A stretch of DNA of 64,000 nt from Spinacia oleracea (lineage: Eukaryota > Streptophyta > Magnoliopsida > Caryophyllales > Amaranthaceae): positions 89,757,285-89,821,284 of the forward strand of contig NC_079488.1 in the NCBI RefSeq assembly GCF_020520425.1, given 5' to 3'. The notes under the pieces are model-generated. The model saw only the letters and a program-made list of their open reading frames with translations. It was not told the DNA's origin and made no database searches. The position numbers and the translations under genes were made by a program. Shown piece by piece: positions 46,746 through 59,158 of this stretch (positions are counted from its first letter, which is position 1; each line of letters starts with the position of its first letter).

Positions 46746-49524
46746 TGTAACACCCCGACAATTCTCTCTTTTCTAAGATAATCTTTTAATATAAAACGTA
46801 GAGAATTATCAAGGCATTATCGCCCGTGTGAAAACGTAACGGCTTATTCAGAATTTTGCAGCGGAAAACATAAAACTAACTTTAGGTTTATAAATAATCG
46901 ATTACAGATTTAGTCCCCAAAAATCAACCAACGAAAATAAGGAAATATAAATAGTACGACAAGTTTAAAGTCCCAATTAACAAACCCAAGTTAACTTAGC
47001 AAATCAAAACTAAATACAAGCTCTCTATTCCCGATCCCAATGATGCAACATCTTCAAACCTGCAGATGGACAATGCTTATTGATCCTTAGAGACTGCTCA
47101 CCAAAGATTGGGTCATCACAGGATCAATAAGGCATAGCCATGATCAACATGCACAAGCAAAAGCACGTAATCAGCAAAGCTGAGTACTACATACTAAATC
47201 AATAATAATCCTAACATGATACTATTAAACGATCAATCCTAACATGACACTAATGAACATAAATAAGGGCAGACAAATCATGATAATCTGAAGACCATAC
47301 TTGACTAGACTAGGCTAGACTGGACTAGACTTTTATAACAATAATATTATTTTAATTGAAATAGGCAATGGACCGAGTTTTCTAGCTAGACGAGGTACGG
47401 GCGCGACTCCGTAACCTCAGTGACCTGCGATATCGAGGAACGTTTGACTGAAAATAGGACGCGGTGATCAATCCGGTCCGAATGAAAGGCCATGGGCTAC
47501 CACCATGAACCCCAACTCCTGTTTGTCCGTCACTTTAGACGTGCACAGTCTAAAGCTATTGCTACTCAGTTTCACTTTACATGATTTACAAATTGACACC
47601 CAGTTATGACTCAACAATCACATAAGGCATACAACTCACATTTATTTACAACTGCTTTTATCCTGGAATTAAGTAAGTGATCACAAAGGCATCAAACAAG
47701 ACTCATTCCAATTAACTCCAATCTTTTCTTTAATACTGATCAACCCCTGAATATGGGTATAAGGTTTCAACTTACTAAATGAGGTCCTCCGCCCTCATAA
47801 AGTAGTGAAAAGCTAAAAAGGGAACAACAATTAACTGATCTGAATTGTATACTAAATACTCTAGTGTTCCCAATCAAACATGTTTGCATCAATCTTCCAT
47901 ACTAACATGTTATAATCCTCAAAATGCAATAAAGGTTTAATATGTTCATCCAACAGTATCAAACATGCAATTTCAACCTGACTAAGTTCATCAACAACAT
48001 TAACATAACCAAGTTTATCAACAATTCAACATGGTTTCAACAATTGGCACGCATTCCAAGCACACGGGTATGTACGTACCTTGTGTAAACAAACTGATAC
48101 GTCACTTTAACACTTTTAAAAGTCGCCTAAAGAGAATTCTCCACCTAACAACAATCCAACAAGTAATCTCAATCAATTTCTAATCATTCACAACTATAAT
48201 AAAGCATTCTAAATGCATCCTAAACATATTTAGAACGTTCCCCAATATCAAAACTTGAATATTTGATTTCCTAGCATCATGATTATTGAATTAGAGATTG
48301 AAATTCGTTGAAAACTTTTCGCAAACATCGTACTTTAAATTTTCAGCATATAAACTCGTTTAAAAACTTCCCAAAACCAACTTATCATGCTTAGAACAAA
48401 AAAAAATAATGGTTTCAATAATTCATACTCATTCTACCATGATTTAAAACCATTAAAACATTAAAATTCATGCCTTAAATAATTAAAATTCTTGTTTCAA
48501 TCGAATTATGAAATCTGAAATTTGATAATTTTTAATTATGCAAACAAGTAAATCTGAAATTCGTAAAAATCATAAACTTAACTCAAGAAAAATATAAATT
48601 GAATTAATAAAACATAATTAAACCTTAGCTTAGGGTTTTAAAGGAATTAACCAAAGAAAAGAAAGAGGAGGCTGGCCGGCGGCAGATTTCGCGGCAGCAA
48701 CACGACTGGTCGCGGAGACTGGTGGTGCGACGGTGGAGCAGGGTGGTGGCTGCGCTGGTGGGCGTGCGTTGGTGGTGGTAGCACGCAAAGGAAGGAAAGA
48801 GGAGTTAAGGAGCGTTGGTGTTTCGTGAAGAAGAAGGAAAGAGGAGGTGGCCGACGGAGGTGCGACAGAGATAAGGTGGTCGCAGGACCAGGCGGCGTGG
48901 CTGGCTGCAGCAGGCGGCCGTGAGGTGGTGGCTGTTGCGAGCAAACAGAAATAAATCAAGAAGTAAGAAGGAGAGAAAACAAGAACAAGAGAAGGAGAAG
49001 GGAGGAGTTACCGGCGGCAGGGGAGGACGACGGTGGTCCGACTTGGTGGTCGCAGCGCTGGCGGCAGCAATGGCTGCGTGGTTACGTGAGGGAAGCAGTA
49101 CGTGAATGAGGAAGAAGGGTGGCTTCCCTTTTCTTTTTCTTTTTCCTTTGGCTTTCACGTGCAGAGAATGGGGGGAGGGTTATGGGTGTTTGTATTTGGG
49201 CTATTTCCAATTTGGGCTAAGATTAGGATTTGAGTTTGAGTGTTTGGATCAAAACCGATTAAGATCGTTTTCCAAATTCGAATTCTTTTCAAAGTAAAAT
49301 TCTAAAACTATTTTGATTTCACAAATCGTTAAATATTTAGAACGTAATTAAAATAAAATAAATGCACGTTAATTATAAATTTATTACTAAAATTCATCAA
49401 TTCTATTTAAATATAAATAAATATACGTTAAGAAATATTAATAAATTTCATAAATTTCATTGAAATATAAATAACTATACGTTAAAATATATTAATAAAA
49501 TTTATAAATTTACGGGGGATTACA
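46746..49524 (-). repeat. Ty3-B right (5') LTR
   Basis: 2779 bp, apparently identical to 39443-42221. The primer-binding sequence TGGTATCTAGAAGC (minus strand) precedes it. Confidence 0.94.
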
Positions 49525-49529
49525 CTCAG

Positions 49530-49993
49530 GTATTGAGGATTTAGTGTCTAATAATTTAATGAAATTTACTTATGACAGATTTTCATCTCTTACAGTAAAG
49601 TTTCATAGGTCTTGTCCGATACTAGTCTTCCCAAAGTAAGTATCTATGCAAATGATTATGACATTGCCATGTCCACATAGTTCAAGAAACAGAACTACTA
49701 GTCATCTTGCATTCTAATCGTCTAACGTTTTCTATGCGTCCAATTTTATAGAAAACTCCGATTAGGGACCATTTTCAACCTTTGACCTTCAAGTTCACTT
49801 GATAGACATTTCTTAGTCACAGGACTGGTCCTGACAGTCTATCTTGAATATATCGTCAAATTGAAGGGACTCATCATTTAATAAACTACAAATTAAATGG
49901 AAAAATGAATTCTTTTCATTTGTTGTGAATGATTAACCAATAATGTTTTACAAAGATTTAAACTCTAAAACTTTAAAACATTAAATAGAGACA
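49530..49993 (-). other. Copia-2 3' untranslated block after Ty3-B
   Basis: Resumes copia-2 immediately after the CTCAG duplication. It matches copia-1 9081-9450 up to about 49875, then diverges. No gene. Confidence 0.75.
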
Positions 49994-51643
49994 TCAAAGC
50001 CATTCTCCAATATGCTTGATTCCCATAGCTGCAGTGTGCGAGTTGTGCTTCGCTTGCGGCAGAGGTTTAGTCAATGGATCTGATATGTTGTCATCAGTTC
50101 CAATTTTGCTTATCTCGACTTCTTTTCTTTCAACGAACTCTCGTAGAAGGTGAAATCTACGAAGTACATGCTTGACTCTCTGGTGGTGTCTAGGCTCTTT
50201 TGCCTGTGCAATAGCTCCGTTATTGTCACAATACAGGGCTATTGGTCCTTTAATGGAGGGGACTACACCAAGTTCACCTATGAACTTCCTTAGCCATATA
50301 GCTTCCTTTGCTGCTTCATGTGCAGCAATGTACTCCGCTTCAGTTGTAGAATCCGCAATGGTGCTTTGCTTAGCACTTTTCCAGCTTACTGCTCCTCCGT
50401 TGAGGCAGAAGACAAACCCAGACTGTGATCTGAAATCATCTTTGTCGGTTTGGAAACTTGCGTCCGTATAGCCTTTAACAATTAATTCATCATCTCCACC
50501 ATAGACCAGGAAGTCATCTTTGTGCCTTTTCAGGTACTTCAGAATATTCTTGGCAGCAGTCCAATGCGCCTCTCCTGGGTCTGACTGGTATATGCTCGTA
50601 GCAGTGAGTGCGTACGCAACATCCGGGCGTGTACATATCATAGCATACATTATTGAACCAATCAATGATGCATATGGAATCCCATTCATTCGTCTACGCT
50701 CATCAAGTGTTTTTGGGCACTGAGTCTTGCTTAGAGTCATTCCATGAGACATGGGTAGGTAGCCTCGCTTGGAGTCCGCCATCTTGAACCTATCAAGCAC
50801 CTTATTGATATAAGTGCTTTGACTAAGTCCAATCATCCTTTTAGATCTATCTCTGTAAATCTTGATGCCCAATATGTACTGTGCTTCTCCTAGATCCTTC
50901 ATCGAAAAACATTTCCCAAGCCAAATCTTGACAGAGTTCAACATAGGAATGTCATTTCCGATAAGTAATATGTCGTCGACATATAATACTAGGAAAGCAA
51001 TTTTGCTCCCACTGACCTTCTTGTATACACAAGATTCGTCTGCGTTCTTGATGAAACCAAAGTCACTGACTGCTTCATCAAAACGTATATTCCAGCTCCT
51101 GGATGCCTGCTTCAATCCGTAGATTGATTTCTTTAGCTTGCATACCTTTTTAGCATTCTTTGGATCCTCAAAACCTTCAGGCTGTGTCATAAACACAGTT
51201 TCTGTTAAAACGCCGTTTAAGAAAGCAGTTTTGACATCCATCTGCCATATTTCGTAATCGTAATATGCAGCGATTGCTAACATTATCCGAATAGATTTTA
51301 GCATTGCAACTGGTGAAAAGGTTTCATCGTAATCCACACCGTGGACTTGCCTGTAACCTTTTGCAACCAATCTAGCTTTGAAAACTTCAAGTTTCCCATC
51401 CTTGTCCTTTTTCAGTTTGAAAACCCATTTGCTTCCAATGGCTTGGTAGCCATCTGGCAAATCGACCAAATCCCATACTTGGTTTTCAGACATGGAGTCT
51501 AATTCAGATTGCATGGCTTCTTGCCACTGCTTGGAGCTAGGGCTCGTCATAGCTTGTTTGTAAGTCGCAGGTTCATCACTTTCAAGTAATAGAACGTCAT
51601 AGCTCTCGTTCGTCAACATTTCTAGATTGACCATGATTCTCAC
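49994..51643 (-). CDS. Copia-2 RT-RNase H part of pol
   Basis: 549 residues. RT motifs: QVWDLVDLPDGYQAIGSKWV, FKARLVAKGYRQVHGVDYDE, IWQMDVKTAFLNG, YGLKQASRSW and the active site YVDDILLIGND near 50975. RNase H motifs: GYTDASFQTDKDD, STTEAEYIAA, LYCDNNGAIA and the closing DPLTKPL. Catalytic acidic residues appear intact. The methionine start is arbitrary: this is the 3' half of a polyprotein whose upstream part is in another frame (51597-51895). Class: Ty1/copia. Confidence 0.92.
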   Translation of the reverse strand: MRIMVNLEMLTNESYDVLLLESDEPATYKQAMTSPSSKQWQEAMQSELDSMSENQVWDLVDLPDGYQAIGSKWVFKLKKDKDGKLEVFKARLVAKGYRQVHGVDYDETFSPVAMLKSIRIMLAIAAYYDYEIWQMDVKTAFLNGVLTETVFMTQPEGFEDPKNAKKVCKLKKSIYGLKQASRSWNIRFDEAVSDFGFIKNADESCVYKKVSGSKIAFLVLYVDDILLIGNDIPMLNSVKIWLGKCFSMKDLGEAQYILGIKIYRDRSKRMIGLSQSTYINKVLDRFKMADSKRGYLPMSHGMTLSKTQCPKTLDERRRMNGIPYASLIGSIMYAMICTRPDVAYALTATSIYQSDPGEAHWTAAKNILKYLKRHKDDFLVYGGDDELIVKGYTDASFQTDKDDFRSQSGFVFCLNGGAVSWKSAKQSTIADSTTEAEYIAAHEAAKEAIWLRKFIGELGVVPSIKGPIALYCDNNGAIAQAKEPRHHQRVKHVLRRFHLLREFVERKEVEISKIGTDDNISDPLTKPLPQAKHNSHTAAMGIKHIGEWL

Positions 51644-51895
51644 CAGATTCTTCTAAAGATCTCTGAGTTTCATCCTGAATGTCATCTTGAGCATTCTCTA
51701 GAGTTTGTTGTTCGACTCGAATTTCTTCGAGGTCTACTTTTCTCCCACTTGTCATTTTGGAAATGTGATCTTTCTCCAAAAAGACACCATCTCGAGCAAC
51801 AAATACCTTGTTCTCAGATGTATTGTAGAAGTAATACCCCTTTGTTTCCTTTGGATAGCCCACAAGGATACATTTGTCAGATTTTGGATGAAGTT
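51597..51895 (-). pseudogene. Copia-2 integrase C-terminus and linker, frame-shifted from RT
   Basis: Continues the integrase frame of 62839-64000 across the intact Ty3 insertion (GYPKETKGYYFYNTSENKVF, then the acidic linker) but ends at a stop at 51597, overlapping the RT frame by 47 bp in a different phase. One base gained or lost near 51600-51643 would explain it. The original protein is therefore broken twice: by the insertion and by this shift. Confidence 0.85.
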
Positions 51896-54293
51896 TGTAA
51901 CACCCCCATAATCCTCCCTATTTAAAACACCTTATATTTGAGAGTAGAGAAACATTGGGGTGTTACTGCCACGATGGAACGTATAAGGCAGATGAAATAA
52001 TTAAATAAAAAAAAAAAAAACAGTTTACCTTTTATAGTCTAACTTTGAAAATAAACAGCGGAAGTCTTAAAACGAATATTTCAAATACAATATGGAGACC
52101 TCAATAGGCCCCTTCTTAAATCCAAACTCCAACACAAGAAATAAGTTAAGTTAAGCAGTTGCAACAAATTAAAATCCAAAACTAATGTAATACTTAAAGG
52201 GAAAAGGTACTTCAAAAATCTATCCCCATGCATGCTTATTTGCAAACCTGTAGATTGCCTGCTCCCCATAATCCCAAGTGAAATTATGGTTCACCGCAGG
52301 GCCATCATATAAAGAGACATGGCCAACAACAACAAAGATCAAGTCAGCTAATGCTGAATACGCACTAAAGCAATAATCATTTAGTAATAAACACTCTAGA
52401 CACTCAATACTATTAAATAATGCACCTCAGGACACGACACTAACTTACCGACTCAACCTTGATTTATGTGAATTAGAATTGGCATTGTAATATAAAAGAT
52501 TGATCATAGGCCGTCCTTGACCGCACCTAACGATCCTATAAGAGTATCGAAGAGTCCTAGACGTGCCTTCGAATATGTAACTTTAAACTTACTAGAGCGT
52601 CCTCTAGTATAAACAACCCTTGAATCAGTATGCATACCCCCGAGAAGAGTCCTTGACGTACCTTCTCTAGGAAGTTTAACTACTTAGTTAACTCGATTTC
52701 TGTAGGTAAAAGCGCCCTAGCGCATAATAAAGAGTGCAGGATACTAATACAAAGATTGTCCCTTTACCCATACTACTACTCGAGAAATTATCTCTGAGAG
52801 CTTACAAGCCATTCCTTTCACTTTAAGTGCTTTAGTAATTTCCTTGTTATTCAATTTGTTTAGACCTTAAACAAAATATAAATACGCAACATAAGAAACA
52901 CGACTTCTCTTTTAATTCCTTTAGGACGAGTGATCAAACAATTACGACACTCATTATTAGGCCATTAGTCCTTGGCTCAGAGGTTTTGAGAGACCTCCTA
53001 ACATACTATGTCTAAACTTAGTCTAATTGACAATAGTAAAACTTGTAAAGACAATAATATGAAAGATCATGCTTGCTTCTTATAATAAACAAACAACGAC
53101 ATAATCCCAAGTGTACGCATCACCACACATTCATTGAAATATAAATAATCCTAAGGCCTACTCATGCCACTAATACTACAAGTACGTTCTAGGACTAGTA
53201 CGTACCTTTTGAAGTACGAAAACAGATTAAGGGTAACGAGCTAGCTAGAATCTCCCTTCTACGAACTTGGTACCTAAAAATTGTATAATAATACAATTAG
53301 TTTCTGGATTACATAAATTAACATCTAAAGTACTAAAAATCAGATTTATATATCTACCTAACAATCTGATTTTTTTAGGCTCTTATAATCTGATAACAAA
53401 ACTCACTTAAACGTAGTACTTTAAGAGGTTTTTAAAACGGTTTTAATAAATCAAATGTAAACTGATCCATGTACTTCTTTTCATAATGACTTAATTTTAT
53501 ACTTCATACTCCCATTCTGACACTAATTATAGTAGTTAGAATTGTCAAATGCTTAATAGAGTAATCAACCAAACACGTAGCAATAAGGCATCATTATAAC
53601 CTTAACACACTTCAAAATATTCTACGTGGTATTTACTATTCCAAAAACAACCAAGACCTAGGTAGTTGAAAAAAAATCTGACTTTTGCCTTTGGTTTAAA
53701 TATTAGTAATCATTAGCAATGATTAAACAACAACAACAATCTAAATATTAAGATGAAACACGACAAACAACAACAACAACACGCAGCAGCAACGCTGCTT
53801 CTTGCGGTTGATGTTGCTGCTGTTGTGATGGCTACACAAAGAAGTACCGATAGAAGGCGAGAAGGTGAGAGTACAGATTATTCGGCAGCAATGGTAGGTG
53901 TGGCGAGATCGCAGGAACAAGGTACGAGTAGAGAAGGAAAACGGCGACAGTAGAATAGGAAACAACACTACGCGAGAAGGGGATATAAATAAGGGTTTTG
54001 GGTTTTCTTTATAATAAAATTCAGATCTTCCCTTAATTTAAAATATTTGGAAATTATAATCTGAACTCCTTTTTAATCTAAACTCCTTTTCTAAATCGTA
54101 ACCTTGTAAACTAATTGTTTCCTTATTTTTTTCTTGAAATAAAACGTTTTGTTTTTCTTTGAGGTTAAAATAACTTTTATAATATGTATACTCTTGTTTA
54201 AAATGTAACATTGCTCTGAATATTTAAAACGTAAAACTCCGTATATTTCCTTGAAATATAAAATAGGGCGACATAAAAATACGGAGTATCACA
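51896..54293 (-). repeat. Intact Ty3 left (3') LTR
   Basis: 2398 bp, TGTAACACCCCCAT...GAGTATCACA on the plus strand. Contains hairpin word TCAGC-TAAT-GCTGA at 52344-52357 and GTACGTACC near 53199. Confidence 0.95.
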
Positions 54294-54308
54294 GGCTTTC
54301 CCCCTTAA
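54294..54308 (-). promoter_or_regulatory. Intact Ty3 polypurine tract
   Basis: On the minus strand AAGGGGGAAAGCC abuts the 3' LTR. Confidence 0.85.
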
Positions 54309-54523
54309 AAGAAGTTTCGTCCTCGAAACTTGGGGTTTCTAGTTTTTGTGAAAACTTAGAGAAAACTTATAGGTTTCATTCTTGATATAAAATAATAGGT
54401 GGAAAGCATAGGCTGAACATATAAAGCACACAACTATCCTCAGAATTTACTAAAACTACATAAAAGATGGGCGACAATTCGGACGCCTTCTACCCCCCTT
54501 AAAAGGAGTGACGTCCCCGGAAC

Positions 54524-57500
54524 TCATCGTACCTTGGCAAATAGGTCTGGGTATCTATTCCTCATGTCATCTTCGGCTTCCCAAGTGGCCTCTTCAGTTA
54601 CCTGGTTCAACCATAGGACCTTGACGATACTAACATCCTTATTTCTTGTACTCCGAACCTTTCTGTCCAATATCTTGATTGGTTTTTCTTCATAGGACAG
54701 TGACTCATCTAGCTCGATTGACTCAGGTTGCAAAATGTGTGAAGCATCTGGGATGTATCTCTTAAGTTGTGACACATGGAAAACATTGTGCACGCGATCT
54801 AGCTCATTTGGCAGAGCTAGCTTATAGGCTACCTGGCCAACTTTCTTTAAAATCTGATATGGGCCTAGAAACTTTGGGCTCAACTTTCCCTTTTTACCGA
54901 ACCTCATTACGCCTTTCATGGGTGAAACTCGTAAAAGAACTTTTTCACCAACTTTGTACTGTTCTTCCCTTCTTTTCAAGTCAGCATACGATTTCTGACG
55001 ATCCTGGGCCGCACGAATCCTCTCTTGAATGATCTTGACTTGATTTATAGTTTCCTCGATTAACTCGGGCCCTAAGATAATCTTCTCGCTAATATCGCTC
55101 CAACAAACAGGACTTCGACACTTTCTTCCATAAAGTGCCTCGAATGGGGCCATTCCAATGCTTGCATGATGGCTGTTGTTGTACGAGAATTCTATGAGGT
55201 CAAGGTGGTCTTCCCACGATCCTTGAAAATCAAGTACACAGGCCCTGAGCATTGCCTCTAATGTTTGAATTGTCCTCTCGGTCTGACCATCGGTTGCAGG
55301 GTGAAAAGCTGTACTTTTCAGAAGTTTAGTACCATAAGCCTTTTGAAATGCTTCCCAAAAGTTAGACAAGAATCTTGAATCTCTGTCTGAAACTATGTCC
55401 GACGGAACACCATGGAGTCGCACCACATTCTTAATGTAGACCTTTGCTAACTTTTCAACTTTCCAGGTTTCCTTTATAGGAATGAACACCGCAGACTTAG
55501 TTAATCGGTCGATCACTACCCAAATTGTGTCTAAGCCTGTTCGGGTCTTGGGTAAGGCAGTAACGAAGTCCATTGCTATGGAATCCCACTTCCATACTGG
55601 GACATCTAAAGGTTGAATCTTTCCTTGGGGCCTTTTGTTCTCATGCTTCACCTTCTGGCATGTCAGGCAACGAGACACAAATTCTGCTACCTCCTTTTTC
55701 ATTCCGGGCCACCAAAACATGTTCTTTAGATCCTTGTAAAGCTTATCTCCTCCAGGATGTACCGAGTACGGTGTACTATGTGCTTCGTCCATGATTTTCT
55801 TTTTGATCTCTTCACATTTCTGGGGTATACACCATCTACCCTTATATCGGACACTACCATCATCATGGATTACAAACCCCTCGGCCTTGCCTTCACTCAA
55901 TTTCTTCTTCACTTTTTCTAACTCAGGATCCCCAGGTTGATTAACTAGAATTTCTTGAAAGAACGTAGGTTGGATTGTTAGAGCACATAATCTAGCTTCT
56001 AATCCCCCTGGACGAATAATTTCAATACTCAGCTTCTCGAACTCCTCACAAAGTGCATCAGGAACTACCAAGGCTTTCAAACTGTGATTTGTTTTTCTGC
56101 TAAGGGCGTCAGCTACTACATTGGCTTTTCCTTCATGGTATTGGATGTCTAAGTCGTAGTCTTTGATCAATTCTAACCACCTTCTTTGTCTCATGTTGAG
56201 GTCTTTTTGGGTGAAGATATATTTCAGGCTCTTGTGATCAGTGAAAATTTTGCAAGTTATTCCGTACAGGTAATGTCTCCATATCTTTAAAGCAAATACT
56301 ATAGCAGCAAGTTCTAAGTCGTGAGTGGGATAGTTGGCTTCATATGGTTTTAGCTGTCTAGAGGCATAGGCTATCACTTTTCTGTTCTGCATTAGTACAC
56401 AACCTAATCCATTCTTTGACGCATCGCTGTAAACCTCAAAGCCATCTGTACCATCAGGTAGAGTCAATACTGGTGCTGTAGTCAATCTCTCTTTCAATGT
56501 TTGGAAAGCATGCTCGCAGCCTTCGGTCCACTCAAACTTTGTCTCTTTTTTCATGAGATTGGTCATGGGTCTAGCTACTTTCGAAAAGTCCTTCACGAAT
56601 CTTCTATAATACCCGGCTAAACCCAAGAAACTCCTTACTTCAGTGACATTCTTTGGAGCAACCCATTCACTCACAGCCTTTATCTTTGCAGGGTCTACAG
56701 ACACTCCTTCCTTAGAAATAAAATGGCCTAAGAATGATACTTTTTCAAGCCAAAACTCACACTTGGAAAATTTTGCATACAGCTGGCTATCCCTAAGTGT
56801 TTGAAGGGTGGTTCTAAGGTGTCCCTCGTGCTCTTCACGATCTCTAGAATAAATGAGAATGTCATCAATGAACACTACCACGAACTTGTCTAAGTAAGGC
56901 CTGAAGATACGGTTCATTAGGTCCATAAACACGGCTGGGGCATTAGTCAATCCAAAAGGCATCACTGTAAACTCATAGTGGCCATAACGGGTCCTAAAGG
57001 CAGTTTTGGGTATGTCTTGATCAACTATTCTGACTTGGTGGTAACCCGAACGAAGGTCTATCTTGGAGAAAATTCCGGCTCCCTTGAGCTGATCGAACAA
57101 ATCGTCAATCCTGGGCAAAGGGTACTTATTTTTCACGGTGACATTATTGAGTTCACGGTAATCAATGCATAGCCTAAGGGTTCCATCCTTCTTTTTCACA
57201 AACAATACGGGTGCACCCCATGGGGAGGTGCTAGGCCTAATATACCCCTTATCCAACAGCTCCTCTAGTTGACCTTTCAACTCATTCATCTCGGCAGGTG
57301 CCATCCTATAAGGTGCCTTAGAGATCGGTCCTGTGCCTGGAACTAGATCTATGGTAAACTCGACATCTCTCTTAGGTGGCATATCTGGAACTTCATCAGG
57401 GAAAACATCTTGGAACTCGTTCACTATTGGGATATCCTCTAGTAAGACTACTTCTTCCTCCATGCGTCTCACACAGCAAAAATATAGAGGAGAACCTTTC

Positions 57501-59158
57501 TGAACATACTTCTTTAGTCTCAAAGCACTAATGATTCTCACCCCTGGTTTATTCCCAATCTTCTGGTATGAAACATCATTTCCTAATGGGCTTTTTAGCT
57601 CAACTTTTTGCGCTTGGCAATCTATCCTTGCCTGATATTTCCCTAACCAATCCATTCCTAAAATAACATCTAGACCACCCAACTGAAATTCATAAAGGTT
57701 TGAAGGAAAAATAGCATCAGCAATACAAATTTCTACCCCATCGTAACACTTTTTACAATTTATTATTTCCCCAGAAGGAACAGCTATAGGAACAGACACA
57801 GATTTCGGATTATCTAAGTATAAGGTTTCTAAAATAGAACTGGAAATGAAAGAATATGAAGCTCCTGAATCAAATAAAACTCTAACAGGTGTTGAGTTAA
57901 TAGAAAATGTACCCGTCACCACATCATGTGACGCTCCAGCCTCTTGGTTATTCATCACGTTGAGCTTTCCCGGTGTATTGCCATTTCTGTTTCCGTTACC
58001 ATTAGGCTTGGCTCCATTTCCATTCTCGTTCGCCTTGAATCCTTGGCCTTGCTGAGAATTGTAACCTTTGTTCCCATTACCGTTCTTGTACTGCTGATTC
58101 CCGTTGCCATTCCTATACTGGTGATTACCATTTCCCCCATTGCCTGAACGAGTTTGGTTGCTCCCATTGCCATTAGTGTTCTTAACATTGGAATAACATT
58201 CATAGCGTCGGTGACCTTTCTTTCCACACTTGTTGCACTCCACTAATTCCCCATTACAGTCTTTTCCTGGGTGGTTGTTTGGGCAGTTTTTGCAGTAGTG
58301 GTACCGTTGGCCTTGACCACCATTCCCATTCCTTTTCCCTTCAAAGCGATTCCCATTCGGCTGCTTGCCATTGCTGTGTGAACTACCATTGAAATTATTC
58401 CCGAACTTGGGCTTCTTATCAAATCGCTGATGGTTTTGAACAGGGTTGTCTTTCCTCTTATCCCCAACAGAGCTTGCCTCTTTCCTTAGCTTTATACCCT
58501 CCAGATGGGCAGCTCTTCCATAGCAGACATCCATGCAAGTGAAGTTTTCTCCAGACAGTTTCTCTTGAAGTTCATAGGATAGCCCCAATTCAAACTTTTG
58601 GGCCTTGATTTCTTCAGTTGGGACAGTTTCAGGTGCGAACCTCATAAGATCAATAAACTTTTGGTGGTACTCATGAACTGTCATGTTTGTCCCTTCCATC
58701 TTCAGAGATATGAACTCCAGGTTTTTCTGCTTCTTGACATGGGGAGGTAGAAACTTTGCACGAATAGCGATCTTGAATTGTTCCCAGCCAAAGTTTGTCT
58801 GTTGCTGCAGGGTCGCTTTAGCACGATTCCACCACATGTCAGCTTCTTCGCGGATGTAGAACACCGCACTAGGTACTTTCAAATTTTCCGGACAGTTGAG
58901 GGTCTCAAACAATCGCTCGAATTCGCGAAACCAATCTTCCAGGGCGGCTGGATCCCCCTTTCCGGTGAAGTATGTAGGTTTATTCATGCTTATCTTCTTA
59001 TATAGTTCACCAGCTACATCTTGGTGAGGTTGGTGTAAATGCCCAAGATTATTCTGAGCCAGGTTCTGCGTAACCTGAATCAGTTGCCTTAACGTATCCC
59101 TCATAGCTTGGATTTCGGTATCAACCCGTCTACCACGGCCAGCCATTAGTTCCTGCAT
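54524..59158 (-). CDS. Ty3 Gag-Pol polyprotein (chromovirus type)
   Basis: 1544 residues, fully open. Gag core at about residues 50-230 ([20 protein letters not shown]); CCHC knuckle [14 protein letters not shown] at about 308 followed by an Asn/Gly-rich tract; protease [10 protein letters not shown] at about 430; RT from about 620 with [13 protein letters not shown] and the active site FIDDILIYS at about 764; RNase H from about 911 ([11 protein letters not shown]); integrase with zinc-binding HPGGDKLY and [10 protein letters not shown] (about 1120-1155) and DDE residues in [13 protein letters not shown] and [12 protein letters not shown] (about 1190-1295); a chromodomain-like C-terminus ([16 protein letters not shown]). 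The order PR-RT-RH-IN-chromodomain defines Ty3 chromoviruses. In this group the chromodomain steers integration to heterochromatin (family knowledge). Confidence 0.96.
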   Translation of the reverse strand: MQELMAGRGRRVDTEIQAMRDTLRQLIQVTQNLAQNNLGHLHQPHQDVAGELYKKISMNKPTYFTGKGDPAALEDWFREFERLFETLNCPENLKVPSAVFYIREEADMWWNRAKATLQQQTNFGWEQFKIAIRAKFLPPHVKKQKNLEFISLKMEGTNMTVHEYHQKFIDLMRFAPETVPTEEIKAQKFELGLSYELQEKLSGENFTCMDVCYGRAAHLEGIKLRKEASSVGDKRKDNPVQNHQRFDKKPKFGNNFNGSSHSNGKQPNGNRFEGKRNGNGGQGQRYHYCKNCPNNHPGKDCNGELVECNKCGKKGHRRYECYSNVKNTNGNGSNQTRSGNGGNGNHQYRNGNGNQQYKNGNGNKGYNSQQGQGFKANENGNGAKPNGNGNRNGNTPGKLNVMNNQEAGASHDVVTGTFSINSTPVRVLFDSGASYSFISSSILETLYLDNPKSVSVPIAVPSGEIINCKKCYDGVEICIADAIFPSNLYEFQLGGLDVILGMDWLGKYQARIDCQAQKVELKSPLGNDVSYQKIGNKPGVRIISALRLKKYVQKGSPLYFCCVRRMEEEVVLLEDIPIVNEFQDVFPDEVPDMPPKRDVEFTIDLVPGTGPISKAPYRMAPAEMNELKGQLEELLDKGYIRPSTSPWGAPVLFVKKKDGTLRLCIDYRELNNVTVKNKYPLPRIDDLFDQLKGAGIFSKIDLRSGYHQVRIVDQDIPKTAFRTRYGHYEFTVMPFGLTNAPAVFMDLMNRIFRPYLDKFVVVFIDDILIYSRDREEHEGHLRTTLQTLRDSQLYAKFSKCEFWLEKVSFLGHFISKEGVSVDPAKIKAVSEWVAPKNVTEVRSFLGLAGYYRRFVKDFSKVARPMTNLMKKETKFEWTEGCEHAFQTLKERLTTAPVLTLPDGTDGFEVYSDASKNGLGCVLMQNRKVIAYASRQLKPYEANYPTHDLELAAIVFALKIWRHYLYGITCKIFTDHKSLKYIFTQKDLNMRQRRWLELIKDYDLDIQYHEGKANVVADALSRKTNHSLKALVVPDALCEEFEKLSIEIIRPGGLEARLCALTIQPTFFQEILVNQPGDPELEKVKKKLSEGKAEGFVIHDDGSVRYKGRWCIPQKCEEIKKKIMDEAHSTPYSVHPGGDKLYKDLKNMFWWPGMKKEVAEFVSRCLTCQKVKHENKRPQGKIQPLDVPVWKWDSIAMDFVTALPKTRTGLDTIWVVIDRLTKSAVFIPIKETWKVEKLAKVYIKNVVRLHGVPSDIVSDRDSRFLSNFWEAFQKAYGTKLLKSTAFHPATDGQTERTIQTLEAMLRACVLDFQGSWEDHLDLIEFSYNNSHHASIGMAPFEALYGRKCRSPVCWSDISEKIILGPELIEETINQVKIIQERIRAAQDRQKSYADLKRREEQYKVGEKVLLRVSPMKGVMRFGKKGKLSPKFLGPYQILKKVGQVAYKLALPNELDRVHNVFHVSQLKRYIPDASHILQPESIELDESLSYEEKPIKILDRKVRSTRNKDVSIVKVLWLNQVTEEATWEAEDDMRNRYPDLFAKVR

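Larger units (their letters stand above)
39443..49524 (-). mobile_element. Ty3-B: non-autonomous Ty3 (Tekay-like) LTR retrotransposon
   Basis: Target duplication CTCAG (39438-39442 and 49525-49529); the empty site exists in copia-1 at about 9073. Both LTRs (39443-42221 and 46746-49524) are 2779 bp and I saw no difference where I compared them, so insertion is very recent. The 4.5-kb interior has truncated gag, an RT fragment and scrambled pol. It is a relative of Ty3-A with different LTRs. Confidence 0.94.
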
